Shown here: positions 6,921 through 10,023 of the stretch, piece after piece | How positions within the stretch are numbered: the stretch's first letter is position 1 | How the letters are laid out: each line of letters starts with the position of its first letter | Source of the DNA: Xanthobacteraceae bacterium | Lineage (GTDB): Bacteria; Pseudomonadota; Alphaproteobacteria; Rhizobiales; Xanthobacteraceae | Direction of reading: 5' to 3' | DNA: 10,023 nucleotides | NCBI GenBank assembly: GCA_030039105.1 | Contig: JASHQO010000036.1 | Coordinates: 1 to 10,023, forward strand | Notes under the pieces: generated by a model | Databases searched by the model: none | What the model was told of the DNA's origin: nothing | What the model saw: only the letters and a program-made list of their open reading frames with translations | Position numbers and translations under genes: made by a program

Positions 6921-7583
6921 ATGCCGATCACGCTGCTCGATATCGTGCTCATCGTGGTGATGCTGATTTCGGGACTGCTCGCCATGGTGCGCGGCTTCAT
7001 GCGCGAGGTGCTCTCGATTACCGCCTGGGCGCTGGCTGCAGCCGCGACCCTTTATTCCTATGCCAAGCTGCTGCCGTTCGCCAAACAGTACTTCAACAAC
7101 GACATCGTCGCGGCGGTCGCCGTGGTCGGCGGCGTATTCCTGCTCACCTTGCTGATCGTCTCGGTCATCACGGTGCGGATTTCCGACATGGTGCTGGACA
7201 GCAGGGTCGGCGCGCTCGACCGCACGCTGGGCTTCCTGTTCGGGCTGGCCCGCGGGCTCATCATCATGGTGGTGGCGTTTCAGTTCTTCATCTGGTTGGT
7301 GCCGGAGCGTAGCCAGCCGGAATGGGTGCGCAGCGCCAAGTCGCGGGTGGTGCTGGCCGGGACCGGGCAATGGCTGATCTCGATGTTGCCGGACGACCCC
7401 GAGAGCACCATCTTAAAGAAGCTGAAGAAGCCGCGGCCCGAAGATACCGACAGTCCGGAAGCCCAGCCGCCGGATCAGCAACATGGAGAGTTCATCGCTC
7501 CCGCCGACAAGCTGGCGGATACGGGCTATGATCGCGGCGAACGAATCGGGATACGGCAGGTTGCCAAGGGAACGGCGCATTGA
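6921..7583 (+). CDS. cvpA: CvpA family inner-membrane protein
   Basis: CvpA-family proteins are small inner-membrane proteins, named for colicin V production in E. coli and also tied to envelope stress resistance. Their molecular activity is not settled. The product has 220 residues. Four membrane segments are visible at about 5-24, 30-48, 62-85 and 104-127. The conserved pieces are LLDIVL at the start, MVRGFMREVLSI after the first segment, and RVGALDRTLGFLFGLARG before the last. The region from about residue 128 is cytoplasmic-looking and ends in a charged, Pro-rich low-complexity tail (KKLKKPRPEDTDSPE), which varies in this family. The start fixes the usual MPITLLD N-terminus, though the Shine-Dalgarno is weak. 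purF follows after 15 bases, a linkage also found in E. coli, so the two are probably one transcript. Confidence 0.95.
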   Translation: MPITLLDIVLIVVMLISGLLAMVRGFMREVLSITAWALAAAATLYSYAKLLPFAKQYFNNDIVAAVAVVGGVFLLTLLIVSVITVRISDMVLDSRVGALDRTLGFLFGLARGLIIMVVAFQFFIWLVPERSQPEWVRSAKSRVVLAGTGQWLISMLPDDPESTILKKLKKPRPEDTDSPEAQPPDQQHGEFIAPADKLADTGYDRGERIGIRQVAKGTAH

Positions 7584-7598
7584 CGCGCTGGAGAGCCG

Positions 7599-9068
7599 AT
7601 GACGCAGACTGAAGCCGCCCCCATCGACCTCAATGCGGACCGGCTGCGCGAAGAGTGCGGCGTGTTCGGCATCTTCGGCCACCCCGACGCCGCAGCCCTG
7701 ACCGCGCTCGGCTTGCATGCCCTGCAGCACCGCGGCCAAGAAGCCGCCGGCATCGTTTCCTTCGACGGCAAGCGTTTCCACTCCGAGCGCCGCCTCGGCT
7801 TGGTCGGCGACGCTTTTTCCGACCGCGCGGTGATCGACCGCCTGCCCGGCAGCGTTGCCGTCGGCCATGTGCGCTATTCGACCACCGGCGGGACCATCCT
7901 GCGCAACGTGCAGCCGCTGTTCGCCGAGCTCAATGCCGGCGGCTTTGCCATCGGCCACAACGGCAACCTGACCAACGGCATTTCGCTGCGCAAGCAATTG
8001 GTGCGCGAAGGCGCTATGATGCAGTCGACCACCGACACCGAGGTGATCCTCCACCTTGTGGCGCGCTCGCACCGCAACCGCTTCGTCGACCGCTTCATCG
8101 AAGGCCTGCGCATGCTCGAGGGCTCGTTCGCCTTCGTCGGCCTGACCAACAAGAAGCTGATCGGCGCCCGCGATCCGCTCGGCATCCGGCCGCTGGTGCT
8201 CGGCAAGCTCGACGGCTGTCCGATCCTGGCCTCGGAAACCTGCGCGCTCGACATCATCGGCGCGCACTATGTGCGCGACGTCGAGAACGGCGAGGTTTTG
8301 ATCTTCGACGAGGACGGCGCCCATTCGCACAAGCCGTTCCCGCCGATGTCGCCGCGGCCATGCATCTTCGAATACATCTATTTCGCGCGGCCGGATTCGG
8401 TGATCGGCGGCCGCAGCGTCTACAACGTGCGCAAAGCTTCCGGCGCCGAGCTCGCCCGCGAGGCGCCCGCCGTCGCCGACGTGGTGGTGCCAGTGCCCGA
8501 TTCCGGCGTGCCGGCCGCCGTCGGCTACGCCCAGGAATCCGGCATTCCCTACGAGCTCGGCATCATCCGCAACCACTATGTCGGCCGCACCTTCATCGAG
8601 CCGACCCAGCACATCCGCCAACTCGGTGTCCGCCTCAAGCACAGCGCCAATCGGGCCGTGGTCGCCGGCAAGCGCATTGTACTGATCGACGACTCGATCG
8701 TGCGCGGCACCACCTCGGTGAAGATCGTGCAGATGATGCGCGAGGCTGGCGCTCGTGAGGTGCATTTCCGCATCGCCTCGCCGCCGATCACGCATCCGGA
8801 CTACTACGGCATCGACACGCCGGAGCGGGACAAGCTTTTGGCCGCGACCCACGATCTCGAAGGCATGCGCCAGTTCATCGGCGCGGACTCGCTCGCCTTC
8901 CTTTCCGTCGAGGGCATCTACCGCGCCATGGGCGAAAATGGCCGCGATCCGGCGCGGCCGCAATTCACCGATCATTGCTTCACCGGCGAATATCCGACCT
9001 CGCTGACCGATCGCACGGCGCAGGAAGCCTCGCCACGCCAGCTCTCGCTGCTCGCCGAAGCTAGCTAG
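7599..9068 (+). CDS. purF: Amidophosphoribosyltransferase
   Basis: PurF makes 5-phosphoribosylamine from PRPP and glutamine, the first committed step of purine synthesis. The product has 489 residues. The class II glutaminase nucleophile is C20 in EECGVFGI, so a 19-residue leader must be removed to expose it, as in Bacillus-type enzymes. HALQHRGQEAAG, GHVRYSTTG and GHNGNLTN are glutaminase-domain motifs. The phosphoribosyltransferase domain carries the PRPP loop VLIDDSIVRGTTS with D364 and D365. Of the four cysteines that bind the iron-sulphur cluster in B. subtilis PurF, the equivalents appear to be C255 and C460, while HPDYYGID has Asp401 where Cys would be and the CxxC pair is reduced to one. 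No cluster is expected. GGAG (7590-7593) is five bases before the ATG. The product feedback sites cannot be judged by eye. Confidence 0.98.
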   Translation: MTQTEAAPIDLNADRLREECGVFGIFGHPDAAALTALGLHALQHRGQEAAGIVSFDGKRFHSERRLGLVGDAFSDRAVIDRLPGSVAVGHVRYSTTGGTILRNVQPLFAELNAGGFAIGHNGNLTNGISLRKQLVREGAMMQSTTDTEVILHLVARSHRNRFVDRFIEGLRMLEGSFAFVGLTNKKLIGARDPLGIRPLVLGKLDGCPILASETCALDIIGAHYVRDVENGEVLIFDEDGAHSHKPFPPMSPRPCIFEYIYFARPDSVIGGRSVYNVRKASGAELAREAPAVADVVVPVPDSGVPAAVGYAQESGIPYELGIIRNHYVGRTFIEPTQHIRQLGVRLKHSANRAVVAGKRIVLIDDSIVRGTTSVKIVQMMREAGAREVHFRIASPPITHPDYYGIDTPERDKLLAATHDLEGMRQFIGADSLAFLSVEGIYRAMGENGRDPARPQFTDHCFTGEYPTSLTDRTAQEASPRQLSLLAEAS

Positions 9069-9082
9069 TGATCAGTTTGACT

Positions 9083-9201
9083 CGTCATTGCGAGCTAAGC
9101 GAAGCAAGCCAGCGCGGGGCGCCGCCCCGGATTGCTTCGTCGCGGAGCCTGTCATCGGGCCGGTCACTTCGGGCCGGACCCTTTGGCGCCTCGCAATGAC
9201 G
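9083..9201. repeat. Dispersed palindromic repeat unit, enlarged by an internal insertion
   Basis: The outer arms CGTCATTGCGAG (9083-9094) and CTCGCAATGACG (9190-9201) are perfect 12-base inverted repeats. The inner arms CGAAGCAAGCC (9100-9110) and GGATTGCTTCG (9129-9139) pair at 10 of 11 positions. A GC-rich apical hairpin CGGGGC-GCC-GCCCCG lies at 9115-9129. This arrangement is familiar as a dispersed intergenic repeat in many alphaproteobacterial genomes. Here about 50 bases separate the right inner and outer arms, against five on the left, so the right side carries extra DNA. It begins 14 bases after the purF stop and could fold in the mRNA as a 3'-end stabiliser or weak terminator. That role is inferred. 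Confidence 0.75.
9155..9182 (+). repeat. 14-base tandem duplication inside the repeat unit
   Basis: TCGGGCCGGTCACT (9155-9168) is followed directly by TCGGGCCGGACCCT (9169-9182), matching at 12 of 14 positions. The first nine bases are identical. The pair sits within the DNA that separates the right inner and outer arms of the palindromic repeat, so it accounts for part of the enlargement. Confidence 0.6.
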
Positions 9202-9236
9202 GCTCTGATTCAATCCGGCCGGATGCCGACCAGCGT

Positions 9237-9977
9237 ATGACCAAACCACTTGCGGATCGCATCGCGCTCGTTACCGGCGCCTCGCGCGGCATCGGCTATG
9301 CGACGGCGCTTCAACTGGCGCGCGCCGGCGCTCATGTGGTGGCGGTGGCACGCACGGTCGGCGGCCTCGAAGAGCTCGACGATGCGGTGCGCGCCGCCGG
9401 CAGCGCGGCGACGCTCGTGCCGCTGGACATGCGCGACTATGACGGCTTTTACCGACTCGCCTCGGCGCTGAATGAGCGCCACCAGCGCCTCGACGTGCTG
9501 GTCGGCAACGCCGCAGTACCGGGCCAGCGCTCGCCGCTCGATCATGTCCAGCCGGCGGCCTGGGACGAGGCGATGGCGGTCAACGTCACCGCCAACTGGC
9601 ATCTGATCCGCGCCATGGACGGCCTATTGCGGCGCTCGGCGGCCGGCCGTGCCGTATTTCTCACCTCCGGCGCCGCCACCAATGCCCGCGCATATGCCGG
9701 CCCCTATACGGTGTCGAAGGCGGCGCTCAATGCGCTGGCGCGGACCTATGCGGCGGAAACGACCGGCACGCCGGTGCGCGTCAATCTTTTCAATCCCGGC
9801 CCGACGCGCACCCGCATGCGCGCCTACGTGATGCCGGGCGAAGATCCGATGACGCTGCCGACGCCGGATGACGTGGCGGAGAAGATTCTTGAGCTGTGCC
9901 TGCCGGCCTGCGCCGAGACCGGCAAGCTCTATGATTTTTACGCCAAAAAATTTTTGGACTTCATTGCACCCGCTTAG
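9237..9977 (+). CDS. Short-chain dehydrogenase/reductase (SDR family oxidoreductase)
   Basis: This is a classical SDR of 246 residues: an NAD(P)-dependent Rossmann-fold oxidoreductase, probably cytoplasmic. The cofactor motif TGASRGIG is at 13-20. R40, near the end of the second strand, would favour NADP if it contacts the 2'-phosphate, which is inference. GNAAV (N91) replaces the commoner NNAG. The catalytic residues are N116, S144, Y157 and K161, the last two in YTVSK. A NPGPTRTRMR segment follows, as in family members that bind substrate after the PG motif. The substrate cannot be told from sequence. The ATG at 9237 is chosen because it leads directly into MTKPLADRIALVTG; the open frame extends upstream only through the repeat element. 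The Shine-Dalgarno is weak. Its stop is three bases from that of a convergent gene. Confidence 0.93.
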   Translation: MTKPLADRIALVTGASRGIGYATALQLARAGAHVVAVARTVGGLEELDDAVRAAGSAATLVPLDMRDYDGFYRLASALNERHQRLDVLVGNAAVPGQRSPLDHVQPAAWDEAMAVNVTANWHLIRAMDGLLRRSAAGRAVFLTSGAATNARAYAGPYTVSKAALNALARTYAAETTGTPVRVNLFNPGPTRTRMRAYVMPGEDPMTLPTPDDVAEKILELCLPACAETGKLYDFYAKKFLDFIAPA

Positions 9978-9980
9978 CCA

Positions 9981-10023
9981 TCAATGCCGGCGCTTCTTGC
10001 CGGCATAGGGATTTTGCTTGGCG
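9981..10023 (-). CDS. C-terminal end of a convergent gene, possibly GTPase Der (EngA)
   Basis: Read on the minus strand from the window edge, 13 full codons give AKQNPYAGKKRRH and then a TGA (stop bases 9983-9981). The ending resembles the C-terminus of Der, a double-GTPase ribosome assembly factor whose KH-like domain ends with an ENPYANKR-type segment in E. coli and a basic tail. The evidence is very short, so the identity is tentative, though a basic C-terminal tail ending just past the SDR stop is itself plausible. The body of the gene lies to the right of the window. Confidence 0.45.
   Translation of the reverse strand, partial: AKQNPYAGKKRRH
9984..10006. terminator. Hairpin between the convergent SDR and right-edge genes
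   Basis: ATGCCGGC (9984-9991) and GCCGGCAT (9999-10006) form a perfect 8-base-pair stem with a 7-base loop, starting 7 bases after the SDR stop. On the plus strand the stem is followed by AGGGATTTTG, which has only a four-T run separated from the stem. It may act as a weak terminator for the SDR transcript. It overlaps the last codons of the minus-strand gene. Confidence 0.4.

Noticed and set aside
7413..8975. A 520-codon open frame on the minus strand opposite purF
   Set aside because: Same cause: a mirror of the codon bias of purF, with His/Asp/Ala-rich composition and no recognisable motif. It also runs across the cvpA-purF junction.
9132..9236. A 35-residue N-terminal extension of the SDR
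   Set aside because: These codons lie largely inside the palindromic repeat unit, and the family N-terminus begins at the ATG at 9237, close to the TGASRGIG motif.

Overview
The window looks like chromosomal DNA from an alphaproteobacterium of the order Rhizobiales (Hyphomicrobiales), probably near Bradyrhizobium, Rhodopseudomonas or Xanthobacteraceae. Support comes from high GC with strongly GC-biased third codon positions, an L9 ribosomal protein with an acidic Ala/Glu tail, the run dnaB-alr-radA-cvpA-purF-SDR, and a dispersed-repeat motif (CGTCATTGCGAG...CTCGCAATGACG) familiar from these genomes. This is gene-family and synteny recognition without a database search.

Layout. Bases 1-161 are the 3' end of rplI on the plus strand. 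A minus-strand gene for a small exported c-type haem protein with a long Pro/Ala/Glu tail (167-853) converges on it. A divergent intergenic region with candidate promoters on both strands separates that gene from a cyclopropane-fatty-acid synthase gene (cfa, about 1059-2345). A 295-base gap with no convincing gene holds a short direct repeat, a TTGACA box and one GANTC site, and leads into dnaB (2641-4134). The genes alr (4197-5357) and radA (5372-6769) follow closely on the same strand. After a 151-base gap come cvpA (6921-7583) and purF (7599-9068), 15 bases apart. A palindromic repeat unit (9083-9201), enlarged by an internal insertion, fills most of the purF-SDR gap. A short-chain dehydrogenase/reductase gene follows (9237-9977). 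The last 43 bases hold the C-terminal codons of a convergent minus-strand gene whose ending resembles the GTPase Der (EngA).

How the genes fit together. Most are housekeeping genes: translation (L9), replication (DnaB), D-alanine supply for peptidoglycan (Alr), recombination repair (RadA), and the first committed step of purine synthesis (PurF, next to the membrane protein CvpA). Cfa alters membrane lipids. The exported haem protein and the SDR have no assignable substrate. I found no CRISPR array, phage, insertion sequence, toxin-antitoxin pair, tRNA or rRNA, and no convincing new multi-gene system. The items most worth a second look are the haem protein with its long tail, the enlarged repeat unit, the PurF without iron-sulphur ligands, and the unannotated partial gene at the right edge.
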